Positions 27,122 to 37,760 of a DNA stretch of 64,000 bases are shown piece after piece (the first letter of the stretch is position 1; the number at the start of each line of letters is the position of its first letter). The position numbers and the translations under genes were made by a program. Source of the stretch: an uncultured Pseudomonas sp. (GTDB lineage Bacteria > Pseudomonadota > Gammaproteobacteria > Pseudomonadales > Pseudomonadaceae). The DNA is taken from contig NZ_CAMPHN010000003.1 of the NCBI RefSeq assembly GCF_946885885.1, positions 1 to 64,000 of the forward strand, in the 5' to 3' direction. The notes under the pieces are model-generated. The model made no database searches, was not told the DNA's origin, and saw only the letters and a list, made by a program, of their open reading frames with translations.

Positions 27122-28264
27122 ATGAGTCTGTTTATCGAATTCCACCTGATCCAAAACTTCGCCCCGTCCAACCTCAACCGTGACGACACCGGTGCGCCCA
27201 AGGATGCGCTGTTCGGCGGCCATCGCCGGGCGCGGGTGAGCAGTCAGTGCTTCAAACGTGCCATTCGCCTGACCGCCCAGGAGCACGAGCTGATCGCGCC
27301 CGAGTTTCGCGGCGTGCGCACCAAGAAACTGAAAGCCCTGTTGCTGGAGCGCCTGGCTGACCGCGACCCGGTTGAGGCCGAGGGCAAGATCGAAACCGCC
27401 CTGGCTGCCGCCGGCCTAAAGCTCAAGGACGATGGCAAGACCGAATACCTGCTGTTTCTCGGCGAGGCGGAGATCGCCGGTTTCGCCCAACTGATCGAGC
27501 AGCACTGGGACGACCTGACCGGCGCGCCCGCTGGCGGCGAGAAGAAAGGCAAGAAGGAAGCCAAAGCCAGCGCCCCGGCCGAGGTGGTGAAAAAAGCCAA
27601 GGCCCTGCTCGATGGCGGCAAGGCGGTGGACGTGGCGCTGTTCGGCCGCATGCTCGCCGACATGCCTGAGGTCAACCAGGATGCGGCCTGCCAGGTGGCT
27701 CATGCCATCAGCACGCATCGCGTGGAGCGTGAGTTCGACTACTTCACCGCCGTCGACGATAAAGGCGGGCCGGAAGAGACTGGCGCCGGGATGATCGGCC
27801 AGGTGGAATTCAACTCGGCGACCCTGTACCGCTATGCGGTAGTCGATGCGCACAAGCTGCTGAGCAATCTGCAAGGCGACAACGAACTAACCCTGTCGGC
27901 GCTGGAGGCCTTTACCCAGGCCGTGGTGCGGGCGATTCCCACGGGTAAGCAGAACACCTTCGCCGCCCACAACCTGCCCAGCTTTGTCGGCGTCTGCCTG
28001 CGCCATGGCGGGCCATTGAACCTGGCCAATGCCTTCGAAAAGCCGGTCAGTCCGCGTGCGGATAAATCCTTGACCAGCCAATCGGTCGAACTGCTCGCCA
28101 GCCATGAAGGCAAATTGGCGACTGTCTATGCCGACAGCCGCGACCGGTGGGCCTGTCTTGATCTGACCGATGCCTGGCCGGGGCAGAGGGGTTACCACGT
28201 CGAGAACCTGGGCGACCTGGCCGCCTGGGTACGCATGCAGGTCGCTGCGCAGTTGGAGGCCTGA
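27122..28264 (+). CDS. casC: Cascade backbone Cas7e/CasC
   Basis: 380 residues. FIEFHLIQNFAPSNLNRDDT and GGHRRARVSSQCFKRAIR form the conserved N-terminal RRM-like part that binds crRNA; NSATLYRYAVVD and the TGKQNTFAAHN stretch are also usual. A lysine/alanine-rich insert (GEKKGKKEAKASAPAE, near residues 140-156) lies in the thumb/helical region and may be lineage specific. Six copies line the crRNA in known Cascades. Confidence 0.96.
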   Translation: MSLFIEFHLIQNFAPSNLNRDDTGAPKDALFGGHRRARVSSQCFKRAIRLTAQEHELIAPEFRGVRTKKLKALLLERLADRDPVEAEGKIETALAAAGLKLKDDGKTEYLLFLGEAEIAGFAQLIEQHWDDLTGAPAGGEKKGKKEAKASAPAEVVKKAKALLDGGKAVDVALFGRMLADMPEVNQDAACQVAHAISTHRVEREFDYFTAVDDKGGPEETGAGMIGQVEFNSATLYRYAVVDAHKLLSNLQGDNELTLSALEAFTQAVVRAIPTGKQNTFAAHNLPSFVGVCLRHGGPLNLANAFEKPVSPRADKSLTSQSVELLASHEGKLATVYADSRDRWACLDLTDAWPGQRGYHVENLGDLAAWVRMQVAAQLEA

Positions 28265-28266
28265 GC

Positions 28267-28929
28267 ATGGCTACCCTGCTGATGCGCCTGCAAGGGCCGC
28301 TGCAGTCCTGGGGCACCACCAGCCGTTTCGACGAGCGCGACACCCAACTGGAGCCGTCCAAGTCCGGGGTATTGGGTCTGGTCTGCGCAGCCTTGGGGCG
28401 TGATCGCAGCGAACCGCTGGACGATCTGGCAGCGCTACGCATGGGCGTGCGGGTCGACCGCGAAGGCGTGCCGATGCGCGACTATCAGACCGCCATCGGC
28501 GTATTGATCGCCACTGGTAAGGCCGACCTGCGGCGCACTGTGGTCAGCCCGCGTTTCTACTTGGCGGATGCGGCTTTTCTGGTCGGCCTGGAAAGCGAGG
28601 ATGAAGGCCTGCTAGCGCGTATTCAGGATGCGCTGCGTGGCCCGGTCTGGCCCCTGGCCCTGGGCCGCAAGAGCTGCGTGCCTGGCATGCCGGTGTGGCT
28701 GGCGGACGGCCTTTCTCCTTTACCTTTGCAACAGGCGTTGGCCGGTTACCCGCGCCTGGTTTCGCCTCAATGGGCTGACCGGGGGCAACCGCTGCGCTGC
28801 CTGCTGGAGGACAAGCAGGAGGGCGCCATTCGCCTGGATCAACCGGTAGCGCCTTTTGCCGAACGGCGCTTTGGCCCACGTTTCGTGAAATCGGGAGTGC
28901 TGCATGCACCTGACCAAACTGACGCTTGA
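28267..28929 (+). CDS. casD: Cascade subunit Cas5e/CasD
   Basis: 220 residues. MATLLMRLQGPLQSWGTTSR is the standard Cas5e start, followed by EPSKSGVLGLVCAALG. Cas5e binds the 5' handle of the crRNA. Two bases after the casC stop; its end overlaps casE by 26 bases. Confidence 0.96.
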   Translation: MATLLMRLQGPLQSWGTTSRFDERDTQLEPSKSGVLGLVCAALGRDRSEPLDDLAALRMGVRVDREGVPMRDYQTAIGVLIATGKADLRRTVVSPRFYLADAAFLVGLESEDEGLLARIQDALRGPVWPLALGRKSCVPGMPVWLADGLSPLPLQQALAGYPRLVSPQWADRGQPLRCLLEDKQEGAIRLDQPVAPFAERRFGPRFVKSGVLHAPDQTDA

Positions 28930-29518
28930 TCCACGCAGCGCCCAGGCGCGCCGCGATCTGGGCGATGCCTATGACATGCACCGCACTCTGGCGCGGGCCT
29001 TCGTGGCGGATGAAAACAGTGTGCCGGTACGTTTTCTCTGGCGGCTGGAGGCCGGCAGCAATGCCTGGGCCACGCCTGTGGTGCTGGTACAGAGCGCTGC
29101 CGAAGCCGACTGGTCGGCGCTGCAAGCCCTGCCCAACTACTTGCAGCGGCCTGTCGAAAGCAAGCGGCTGAGGCTCGAAGAATGGGTGGAAGGCGGCGGG
29201 TTCTATCGCTTTCGTCTACAGGCTAATCCCACCGTGACCCGCCAGGGCAAGCGCTACGGCCTGGTCGGCGAAGACGAACAATTGGCCTGGTTGAGCCGCC
29301 AGGGCGAGCGCCACGGTTTCGCTGTCGAGGCTGCTCTGGTGACTGCCAGCGATGTGTTGGCCAGCCGCAAGGGCGACAGTCGTATCAGCGTACAGCGCGT
29401 GTGTTTCGAGGGGCGCTTGCAGGTGCGTGAATTGGCGTCCTTCGGTCGAACCCTGGTGCAGGGCGTCGGCCCGGCCAAGGCGTTTGGCTGCGGGCTGCTC
29501 AGCGTGGCGCGGGGATGA
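28904..29518 (+). CDS. casE: crRNA endoribonuclease Cas6e/CasE
   Basis: 204 residues. It cleaves pre-crRNA at the base of the repeat stem and stays bound to the 3' hairpin. Tyr23 and His26 (DAYDMHRTLARAF) match the catalytic residues known for Cas6e. The C-terminal glycine-rich loop is GVGPAKAFGCGLLS. The gene starts inside casD and is followed after 31 bases by the KilA-N gene rather than directly by cas1. Confidence 0.96.
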   Translation: MHLTKLTLDPRSAQARRDLGDAYDMHRTLARAFVADENSVPVRFLWRLEAGSNAWATPVVLVQSAAEADWSALQALPNYLQRPVESKRLRLEEWVEGGGFYRFRLQANPTVTRQGKRYGLVGEDEQLAWLSRQGERHGFAVEAALVTASDVLASRKGDSRISVQRVCFEGRLQVRELASFGRTLVQGVGPAKAFGCGLLSVARG

Positions 29519-29549
29519 ACCCACACCAGTCCAAGGAGGGCGCTACAGC

Positions 29550-29834
29550 ATGAAAGCCAAACTGCAAGTGCTGGAGAACGATATCGCCACGGTTAACCGG
29601 GACGGTATCGAGTACATCTGTATCACCGATATTGCCCGCTACAAGATCCCGGATGGCACCGACGATTTGATCCGCAACGGGCTGCGTAACCGCAATACCA
29701 TCGAGTTCCTGGGGATTTGGGAGCAACTCAACAACCCGGATTTTAAAGTCATCGAATTCGATGACTTTAAAAAACAGGCCGGCCTCAACAGCTTCACGCC
29801 CAAACAGTTACCAGCAATGAGCGAGGAGCGCTGA
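29550..29834 (+). CDS. Truncated KilA-N domain protein between casE and cas1
   Basis: 94 residues. The first 85 or so match the KilA-N DNA-binding domain of phage regulators: GIEYICITDIARYK, LIRNGLRNRNTIEFLGIWEQ and LNNPDFKVIEFDDFKKQAG, then NSFTPKQ. The usual continuation (SLTPKRW...) is lost and replaced by LPAMSEER. A strong Shine-Dalgarno (AAGGAGG, 29533-29539) precedes ATG 29550, and the final codons GAG GAG double as the ribosome site for cas1, two bases downstream. It is therefore very likely expressed as part of the cas operon. Whether it binds DNA is unknown. Confidence 0.8.
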   Translation: MKAKLQVLENDIATVNRDGIEYICITDIARYKIPDGTDDLIRNGLRNRNTIEFLGIWEQLNNPDFKVIEFDDFKKQAGLNSFTPKQLPAMSEER

Positions 29835-29836
29835 GG

Positions 29837-31062
<1,226 letters not shown>

Positions 31063-31128
31063 CAAGGAAAAGTTGGTAGATTTTTAGCGGCCGATTTTTC
31101 CTTTTGGGAACAGTCGGTTACGCTAAGT
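31063..31128 (+). promoter_or_regulatory. CRISPR leader
   Basis: A short AT-rich stretch between cas2 and repeat 1. It contains AAAAGTTGGTAGATTTTT (31067-31084), close to the AAAGTTGGTAGATT start of the E. coli type I-E leader as I recall it. It should carry the array promoter and the integration signals. I do not see a clean sigma-70 pair or a good IHF site. Confidence 0.75.
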
Positions 31129-33233
31129 GTGTTCCCCGCGCCAGCGGGGATGAACCGCCGAACTCGTACTTGAAAACGTCATTTTCGTGCGTGTTCCCCG
31201 CGCCAGCGGGGATGAACCGCTTCGCCGGGGGCGAGATCAGCCCGGAGCTGTGTGTTCCCCGCGCCAGCGGGGATGAACCGCCAGCAGCCGTCGCGGCGCA
31301 CCTTCAGCCGGCGTGTTCCCCGCGCCAGCGGGGATGAACCGTTCGTCGTCGACCGGATGGGAAAGGCCGGGTTGTGTTCCCCGCGCCAGCGGGGATGAAC
31401 CGGTCGTCTGTACTTTCGGTTTCGGTGATGACCTGTGTTCCCCGCGCCAGCGGGGATGAACCGTTCGCGGTCTGGTGCGCTCGCCACGTCCAGCAGTGTT
31501 CCCCGCGCCAGCGGGGATGAACCGCCGAATGCAGCTGGATACCGGTCAGTGTTGTGGTGTTCCCCGCGCCAGCGGGGATGAACCGACCAAGAGCAAGGAT
31601 CGCCGCCGCATCCTGGCGTGTTCCCCGCGCCAGCGGGGATGAACCGCAACCGGCGCTCAACTCGAAAATATGGAAGGGGTGTTCCCCGCGCCAGCGGGGA
31701 TGAACCGTCGGCCTTGGCGGATTCGATGCGTGCGCCCGCGTGTTCCCCGCGCCAGCGGGGATGAACCGCCGCCTTCGCCAGCCCCGTGCGCCTCGCAGTT
31801 GTGTTCCCCGCGCCAGCGGGGATGAACCGCATTCGACCGCTTCAGCTACTGACGTGAATCCGTGTTCCCCGCGCCAGCGGGGATGAACCGTCGGCCTAAC
31901 TGCGCTAGCCGGGCGGCGTGATGTGTTCCCCGCGCCAGCGGGGATGAACCGCTGCACCCCGTTCATCACCGCATGCAGCTGCTGTGTTCCCCGCGCCAGC
32001 GGGGATGAACCGCCTGCCAACGCGACGGCGACCCTGATAGAGGGGTGTTCCCCGCGCCAGCGGGGATGAACCGGCGTCATGGCGCAGCTCTTCGTCAGGC
32101 TGCCCGTGTTCCCCGCGCCAGCGGGGATGAACCGTAACCGGCGGTGAGTTTGACGCCTTCCGCATGGTGTTCCCCGCGCCAGCGGGGATGAACCGGGATA
32201 CGCCGCAGGGGTTGGCGATCCAGTCGGGTGTTCCCCGCGCCAGCGGGGATGAACCGCCCCGCCATCATCAGAAGACGACCCCTTCGCCGTGTTCCCCGCG
32301 CCAGCGGGGATGAACCGGAACTCATAGGTTCCGTCGATGGTATCGCCCTGTGTTCCCCGCGCCAGCGGGGATGAACCGCTGAAGAACTCGTCGGTCTTCG
32401 GCCACCACTCGTGTTCCCCGCGCCAGCGGGGATGAACCGACGACGAATGTTTCGCTGCGAACGCACTGGAAGGTGTTCCCCGCGCCAGCGGGGATGAACC
32501 GAGACAGCCAGCCCGATCAGCGCTAGCACAACAGTGTTCCCCGCGCCAGCGGGGATGAACCGTTCGACTCCGACGCCTATGGCTCGCCCGACATGTGTTC
32601 CCCGCGCCAGCGGGGATGAACCGGGCAGGACGCGGCCACCGGCACTCTGCCAGCCGTGTTCCCCGCGCCAGCGGGGATGAACCGCTGATCGTCCTGTCCT
32701 GGGCCGGCGGCACCAAGTGTTCCCCGCGCCAGCGGGGATGAACCGCCGGCGGCAAATGACGAATTCCGGCGAATAGGGTGTTCCCCGCGCCAGCGGGGAT
32801 GAACCGCTGATCCTTCAGGATTCCGCCGGCGAAGACAGGTGTTCCCCGCGCCAGCGGGGATGAACCGGGAAGAGGCGGAGCGCGACGGCTGCGAATGGCG
32901 TGTTCCCCGCGCCAGCGGGGATGAACCGAAAAATCACGCGGGCGCGCACGAAGATGAGAAGTGTTCCCCGCGCCAGCGGGGATGAACCGCCATACAGGCT
33001 TGCCCATAGTGGCCAGCGGCAGTGTTCCCCGCGCCAGCGGGGATGAACCGTTCGCTGTCGACCTGTACTTCTCGGACTGGGCGTGTTCCCCGCGCCAGCG
33101 GGGATGAACCGTTTGGCGTAAGTGGCCAGCGGGGCAGAGCGTTGTGTTCCCCGCGCCAGCGGGGATGAACCGATGCACGTTCGCGGCTCTTACGATTCGA
33201 GCACATGTTCCCCGCGTCAGCGGTTACGGAGCC
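31129..33233 (+). CRISPR. Type I-E CRISPR array, 35 repeats, 34 spacers
   Basis: The 29-base repeat reads GTGTTCCCCGCG then CCAGCGGGGATGAACCG; its stem is CCCCGC/GCGGGG. Starts run every 61 bases from 31129 to 33144, with two intervals of 62 (repeats 1-2 and 22-23, giving 33-base spacers); all other spacers are 32. The first 34 repeats look identical. The last, at 33205-33233, is degenerate, marking the leader-distal end. Transcription is rightwards, from the leader beside cas2. I saw no repeated spacer. Uniform repeats suggest an array kept active. Confidence 0.98.
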
Positions 33234-33322
33234 TCATGTCGCTGTCAGGGCTCAAGGTACTTGACCTGGGGGCCGCCCCGGGGTTGCAGACTGGTGGCGC
33301 ACTTTAATCAGGAGCGCCCGTG

Positions 33323-33658
33323 ATGACCCGTCGACAAGCTTTTTTTCGCGAATACCAATTGGCCTGCGCGCAGCGTGGCATCGATCCTGCGCGCGAGCTG
33401 TGGCATCTGGAGCGCGCCCATATTCTCGGGCAGCCGGTGTTCGTCGAGCATCTGCGCAGCCATCTGTGGTTGCTGGCCTGGGCCTGGCGGCAGCGCGATT
33501 GGGCCGAGTGTCTGGCGCAACTGCTGCGTTTGCCGGGGAGTCTGGGCTCGTTGCTGGGCCTTTACCCGCTGGGCAATCCCGGTACTCGTCGGGTCGGTCC
33601 GTTGGTCCCGCAGCCGTTGCCCGAGGATCTCGCACGCTTGTTGACTGAGAGGTTGTGA
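33323..33658 (+). CDS. DUF3703 family protein
   Basis: 111 residues. ELWHLERAHILGQPVFVEHL and LWLLAWAWRQRDW match the helical, histidine-containing DUF3703 family, often seen near metal-resistance genes; its function is not known. AGGAG at 33310-33314 fits ATG 33323; GTG 33320 is possible. It lies between the array and BIME copy C2, so it may belong to the island. Confidence 0.8.
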   Translation: MTRRQAFFREYQLACAQRGIDPARELWHLERAHILGQPVFVEHLRSHLWLLAWAWRQRDWAECLAQLLRLPGSLGSLLGLYPLGNPGTRRVGPLVPQPLPEDLARLLTERL

Positions 33659-33711
33659 AAACAGCCCTCGTCTATTGCGATCGCCTCAAGCGTCCTGTGC
33701 GGTCAAGGTGC

Positions 33712-33797
33712 GTAGCCTGGATAAGCGCCAGCGCAATCCGGGAGCGATTTTCCAGACGCAGGATTTCCCGGATTGCGCCAAGGCTTATCCAGGCTAC
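33712..33797. repeat. BIME copy C2 at the right edge of the CRISPR island
   Basis: Starts GTAGCCTGGATAAGCGC and ends GCCAAGGCTTATCCAGGCTAC at 33777-33797. The outer 31 bases on the left differ from copy C1 (19542) by one base; the centre is longer and different. It precedes amn, the next gene of the conserved chromosomal order. Confidence 0.88.
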
Positions 33798-33920
33798 GAG
33801 TGTCCCTGGCTTGCGAGCCGAATTCGCTGCGACCGGCCGGGGCGTCGTGCAAAGACTCTATGCCAAGGCGTTGCGATCAGGGCAAGATAGAGCCTGTCCG
33901 TCTAGCCAGGAATGCGAACC

Positions 33921-35399
33921 GTGAGCCCTTGTTCCGAAGACTTCGTTGTCGCCAATACCGCCGAAGAGGCGGTGGATCGCCTTGCCGCTTTGCACCTGCA
34001 AGCGACCACGGGTTTGAGCCAGGCGCTCAAGCGCTATCTCAAGGAACGAATCAAGCCGGATGCCGAGCAGCACTGCCAGTTCCGCTACCCCGAGTTGCGC
34101 CTGATCTACTGTGGCCAGGGCGAGGTGCCGGCCACCGTGCGCGCTTATGCCAAGGTGCAGGTGCCGGGTACTTACAGCATCACCGTTACCCACCCGCAGG
34201 CCTTTCGTAAGTACCTGCTCGAGCAATTGCGGCCATTGATGAGCGACTTCACCGTGCGTGTCGAGGTGGGTGTCAGCCAGCAGAATATTCCCTATCCCTA
34301 TGTGGTCGAGCAGGGCGACGAGCTGGCCGGCTCCGGGGTGACCGCCGCCGAATTGGCGCGGGTGTTTCCCAGCACCGACCTGTCCGCCGCCACCGACGGT
34401 ACAGCCGATGGCCTGTACGATTGGGAAAACACCGATCCGTTGCCGCTGGCGCTGTTCGATGCGGCACGGGTGGATTTTTCCCTGCGCCGCCTGGTGCATT
34501 ACACCGGCAGCGATTGGCGGCATGTGCAGCCGTGGATTCTGCTGACCAACTACCACCGCTATGTCGACCAGTTCATCCGCCATGGCCTGGATATGCTGGT
34601 CGGCGATTCGCGTTTCGTGCGCATGGTCATGCCGGGCAACGTGGTGGTCGAGCGCGGCATGGCCGAGGGCGAGATGCAGGCGATCATCGAGACGGTGGTC
34701 TGGCACCGCTACCAGATGCCGGCCTATCACCTGGAGACCGCCGAAGGCGACGGCAATGGCATCACTCTGGTCAACATCGGCGTCGGCCCGTCCAACGCCA
34801 AGAACATCACCGACCACCTGGCCGTGTTGCGCCCGCATTGCTGGCTGATGATCGGCCACTGCGGCGGCCTGCGCCAATCGCAAACCATCGGCGACTATGT
34901 GCTGGCCCACGCCTATATGCGCCGCGACGGCATCCTCGACCGGGTGTTGCCGCCGAATATTCCGCTGCCGGCCCTGGCCGAAGTGCAGATGGCCTTGCAG
35001 GAGGCCGCCGCGCAAGTTACCGGCGAGCGTGGCGACGATCTCAAGCGGCGCCTGCGTACCGGCACGGTGCTGACCTACGACGATCGCAACTGGGAACTGC
35101 GCTGGGCGCAGGAGCGGCCGCTGATCAACCTCTCGCGCGCGGTGGCGGTGGATATGGAAAGCGGCACCATCGCCGCCCAGGGCTACCGTCTGCGGGTGCC
35201 CTACGGCACCTTGCTGTGCGTCTCGGACAAGCCGTTGCACAGCGAAATCAAGCTGCCGGGGGCGGCCGGCGCCTTCTACGAGCGGGCCGTCACCCAGCAC
35301 CTGCATATCGGCATCGCCGCGCTCGATCTGCTGCGCAGCCAGCTCAATTCCTTGCATTCGCGCAAGCTGCGCAGTTTCGACGAGCCGCCGTTCCGCTAG
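33921..35399 (+). CDS. amn: AMP nucleosidase
   Basis: Hydrolyses AMP to adenine and ribose 5-phosphate, controlling adenylate pools. 492 residues from GTG 33921, chosen because AGGA (33907-33910) is well spaced for it; ATG 33912 would be too close. The N-terminal AMP-nucleosidase domain includes VPGTYSITVTHPQAFRKYL. The C-terminal nucleoside-phosphorylase fold has NIGVGPSNAKNITDHLA, GHCGGLR and AVDMESGTIAAQGYR. Resumes the P. aeruginosa-like order after the island. Confidence 0.95.
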   Translation: MSPCSEDFVVANTAEEAVDRLAALHLQATTGLSQALKRYLKERIKPDAEQHCQFRYPELRLIYCGQGEVPATVRAYAKVQVPGTYSITVTHPQAFRKYLLEQLRPLMSDFTVRVEVGVSQQNIPYPYVVEQGDELAGSGVTAAELARVFPSTDLSAATDGTADGLYDWENTDPLPLALFDAARVDFSLRRLVHYTGSDWRHVQPWILLTNYHRYVDQFIRHGLDMLVGDSRFVRMVMPGNVVVERGMAEGEMQAIIETVVWHRYQMPAYHLETAEGDGNGITLVNIGVGPSNAKNITDHLAVLRPHCWLMIGHCGGLRQSQTIGDYVLAHAYMRRDGILDRVLPPNIPLPALAEVQMALQEAAAQVTGERGDDLKRRLRTGTVLTYDDRNWELRWAQERPLINLSRAVAVDMESGTIAAQGYRLRVPYGTLLCVSDKPLHSEIKLPGAAGAFYERAVTQHLHIGIAALDLLRSQLNSLHSRKLRSFDEPPFR

Positions 35400-35441
35400 T
35401 GCCTCGTCAACCATTAAATGTCGGTTAAACGTCGGGCTTGT

Positions 35442-35537
35442 GGGAGGGGCTTTAGCCGCGATTGACCTTGAGGGCACTGAAAGAATCGCGGCTAAAGCGG
35501 AGTGCCGCCCAGCGGATCGCCGTCCGGCCCCTCCTAC
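35442..35537. repeat. BIME copy (family G, GGGAGGGGCTTTAGCC)
   Basis: Opens GGGAGGGGCTTTAGCCGCGA and closes GGCCCCTCCTAC, with an internal TCGCGGCTAAAGC arm at 35487-35500 or so. A second member is at 52800-52849. The head tetranucleotide is GGAG rather than GTAG. The remaining bases to 35705 contain no gene. Confidence 0.75.
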
Positions 35538-35705
35538 GAAAAGCGACAAATCATTCGTGTCGCGACACTAGGTCGGGGCGCGCAGCTTGAGGAGCGCAGC
35601 GACGCAGCCCAACGGCGGTCGCCAGGAGTCATCATTGCGATTGTGACTCGTTGGGCTTTTGCTCTGTGCGGCTCGGCCCACCGCGGTGTGACCGGTTTGA
35701 TGAAT

Positions 35706-35734
35706 TTGGACGCACGGCGGGCAATTGTTTTAGA
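35706..35734 (+). promoter_or_regulatory. Sigma-70-like promoter of the membrane protein gene
   Basis: TTGGAC (35706-35711), 17 bases, then TTTAGA (35729-35734), about 33 bases before the gene start at 35767. Good spacing and near-consensus boxes. Confidence 0.6.
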
Positions 35735-35766
35735 GTCTGCCTCGTTTCCACCCAACAAGGACGTTA

Positions 35767-36585
35767 GTGCACATGGATCAGGCGCAATATCTACTCCTGG
35801 CTATCTGGGAGCCCTTCAGTTTTCTCGTGCTGTTCGGCTATACCGCCCTCGGCATACTTCTCGGCATGGCGCTCGGTTCGTTGCTGGTGCTGTTTCTGCA
35901 GCGTCGCGGTTGGTTGAGACGGACCCGGCGCGGGCATCATCTGTTTCTCAAGCTGTACTTCGTGTTGCTGCCTTTCGCGGGTGGCGCCATCGGCTTTCAG
36001 GGCGGCCTGCTGTATGGCAGCCAGCAGCAGATCAACAGCCATATCGACAGTTACGCGCCAGCGGTGCAGGCCGTGGCCGATGCGGTCTGGGTCGACTTTC
36101 AGGATTACCTCGCCGCCAAGGACATACAGACCTTGGCGGCCGATGGACAGGGCTCGACGGTGCAGGGGGTGATCAACCAGGTGGCGTTGAACTACCTGCA
36201 TGACCAGAGCGAAGCGGATGCCGAGCAGCTGACCCAGGCATCGACCGCCGAACGCGTCGCCATGGGCCTGATGAGGCGCCTGCGCGCCATTCTCCTGGGG
36301 CAGGCGCTGGGCCGGTTGGCGGTGGAGAAAACCGCCGCGTACAGCCATGTCGACGAGCAGGTATTGCAGCGGGTGCTGGATGCCCGCATCGAACAGCTAT
36401 TCGATGCGGGCTTTCTCGTGGGGCTGTTCCAGCAACAGGTCGGCCATGTGTTCAAACCCTTCTACACGGCGCTGCTGATGCAGGTCGCCGCGCTGTTGGG
36501 CATCCTGGCCGGCGAATTGCTGCTGTCGCGGTATCTGCGGCAGATGCCCACGGCCTCGCCGACCGAGACGGTCACGCTTGCTTGA
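35767..36585 (+). CDS. Hypothetical inner-membrane protein
   Basis: 272 residues from GTG 35767, which AAGGA (35757-35761) fits better than ATG 35773. Two N-terminal membrane segments (FLVLFGYTALGILLGMALGS and LKLYFVLLPFAGGAIGF), a long soluble middle part (about residues 85-230) rich in Gln/Ala/Asp, and a C-terminal segment (LLMQVAALLGILAGELLL). No known domain recognised. Convergent with the alcohol dehydrogenase. Confidence 0.8.
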   Translation: MHMDQAQYLLLAIWEPFSFLVLFGYTALGILLGMALGSLLVLFLQRRGWLRRTRRGHHLFLKLYFVLLPFAGGAIGFQGGLLYGSQQQINSHIDSYAPAVQAVADAVWVDFQDYLAAKDIQTLAADGQGSTVQGVINQVALNYLHDQSEADAEQLTQASTAERVAMGLMRRLRAILLGQALGRLAVEKTAAYSHVDEQVLQRVLDARIEQLFDAGFLVGLFQQQVGHVFKPFYTALLMQVAALLGILAGELLLSRYLRQMPTASPTETVTLA

Positions 36586-36591
36586 TCGGGG

Positions 36592-37620
36592 TTATTTCCC
36601 CGCATCCAGTACCACTCGATAACGCGCCTTGCCGGCGCGCAGGTGGGCGATGGCGTCGTTGACCCGGCTCATCGGGAAGTGTTCGACCTGCGGCACTATC
36701 CGATGGCGCGCGCAGAACTCGAGCATGGTCGCCATATTGGCCGGTGAGCCGACTGGCGAACCGGACAGGCTCTTCTGCTTCGGGATCAGGTTGAACACAT
36801 GCACCGGGATCGCGCTCGGCACTATGCCGACGAAGTGCAGGCGGCCCTTGCCGCCCAGCGTGCCGATCATGGCGGGCCAGTCCAGGTCGGCGCTGGCGGT
36901 GACCAACAGGAAATCCAGGCTGCCGGCGATCGCCTTGAGCGCTGCGCTGTCGGTGGAGGCGACGACCTTGTGCGCGCCCAGGCGCTTGGCCTCGTCCTGC
37001 TTGTTCAGCGACGAGGTGAAGGCGGTGACCTCGCAACCCCAGGCATTGAGGAAACCCAGGGCCAGGTGGCCGAGGCCGCCGATACCGACCACGCCGACCT
37101 TGTCGGTGGGTTTCACGTCGAATTCCAGCAACGGGCTGAACACCGTCGAGCCGGCGCAGAACAGCGGGCCGACCACGCTCGGGTCCAGCCCATCCGGCAG
37201 CGGCACGGCCCAGGCCCAGTGGCTGCGCAGGCGGTCGGCGAAACCGCCGTTGCTGCCGACGATGGTCGGTTTGACCGTGCTGCAGAGCTGGTGCGAGCCC
37301 TCCATGCAGGAGCCGCAATGCATGCAGCTGCCTTTGTACCAGCCGATGCCGACGCGCTGGCCGAGCTTCAAACCGCGGGCGTTCTCGCCCAGGCGTACCA
37401 CGGTGCCGACCACTTCGTGACCGGGGATGAAGGGGTAGCGTGCATTACCCCACTCGTTGTCGATCATCGACTGGTCGGAGTGGCAGATGCCGCAGTATTC
37501 CACCGCCACCTCGACGTCTTCGCTGCCCAGCGGGCCGGGGTCGTAGCTGTGCGGCTCGAGCGGCGCGCCGGGCGCTTTGGCGGCCCAGCCGGTGAAGGTG
37601 TCGACGATGGATGAGTTCAT
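36592..37620 (-). CDS. Zinc-dependent alcohol dehydrogenase (cinnamyl-alcohol type)
   Basis: 342-residue MDR-family oxidoreductase, most like YahK/YjgB aldehyde reductases. Catalytic zinc ligands are Cys in CGICHSDQ and His-Glu in GHEVVGTV. The structural zinc site is CMHCGSCMEGSHQLC. The nucleotide fold is VGVVGIGGLGHLALGF. It should reduce a range of aldehydes with NADPH or NADH; the in vivo substrate is unknown. Divergent from the pseudouridine synthase gene. Confidence 0.93.
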   Translation of the reverse strand: MNSSIVDTFTGWAAKAPGAPLEPHSYDPGPLGSEDVEVAVEYCGICHSDQSMIDNEWGNARYPFIPGHEVVGTVVRLGENARGLKLGQRVGIGWYKGSCMHCGSCMEGSHQLCSTVKPTIVGSNGGFADRLRSHWAWAVPLPDGLDPSVVGPLFCAGSTVFSPLLEFDVKPTDKVGVVGIGGLGHLALGFLNAWGCEVTAFTSSLNKQDEAKRLGAHKVVASTDSAALKAIAGSLDFLLVTASADLDWPAMIGTLGGKGRLHFVGIVPSAIPVHVFNLIPKQKSLSGSPVGSPANMATMLEFCARHRIVPQVEHFPMSRVNDAIAHLRAGKARYRVVLDAGK

Positions 37621-37760
37621 GGCGATGGCCTCTGGGCGGAAAACGGGACTCAGCGAGCATAGACCTCTTGCTCGGGGAATAAACCCGAATAAACCCGGCT
37701 GATAGTCGAACGTTGGCCTCGGTTACACTGGCGGCCCCGATTGCCGTCAGCGAATACCGC

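Noticed and set aside
31304..33178. 624-codon minus-strand ORF with repeated [17 protein letters not shown] and VHPRWRGEH
   Set aside because: The periodic peptide is the translation of the CRISPR repeat in three phases (29 + 32 bases), a classic false gene.
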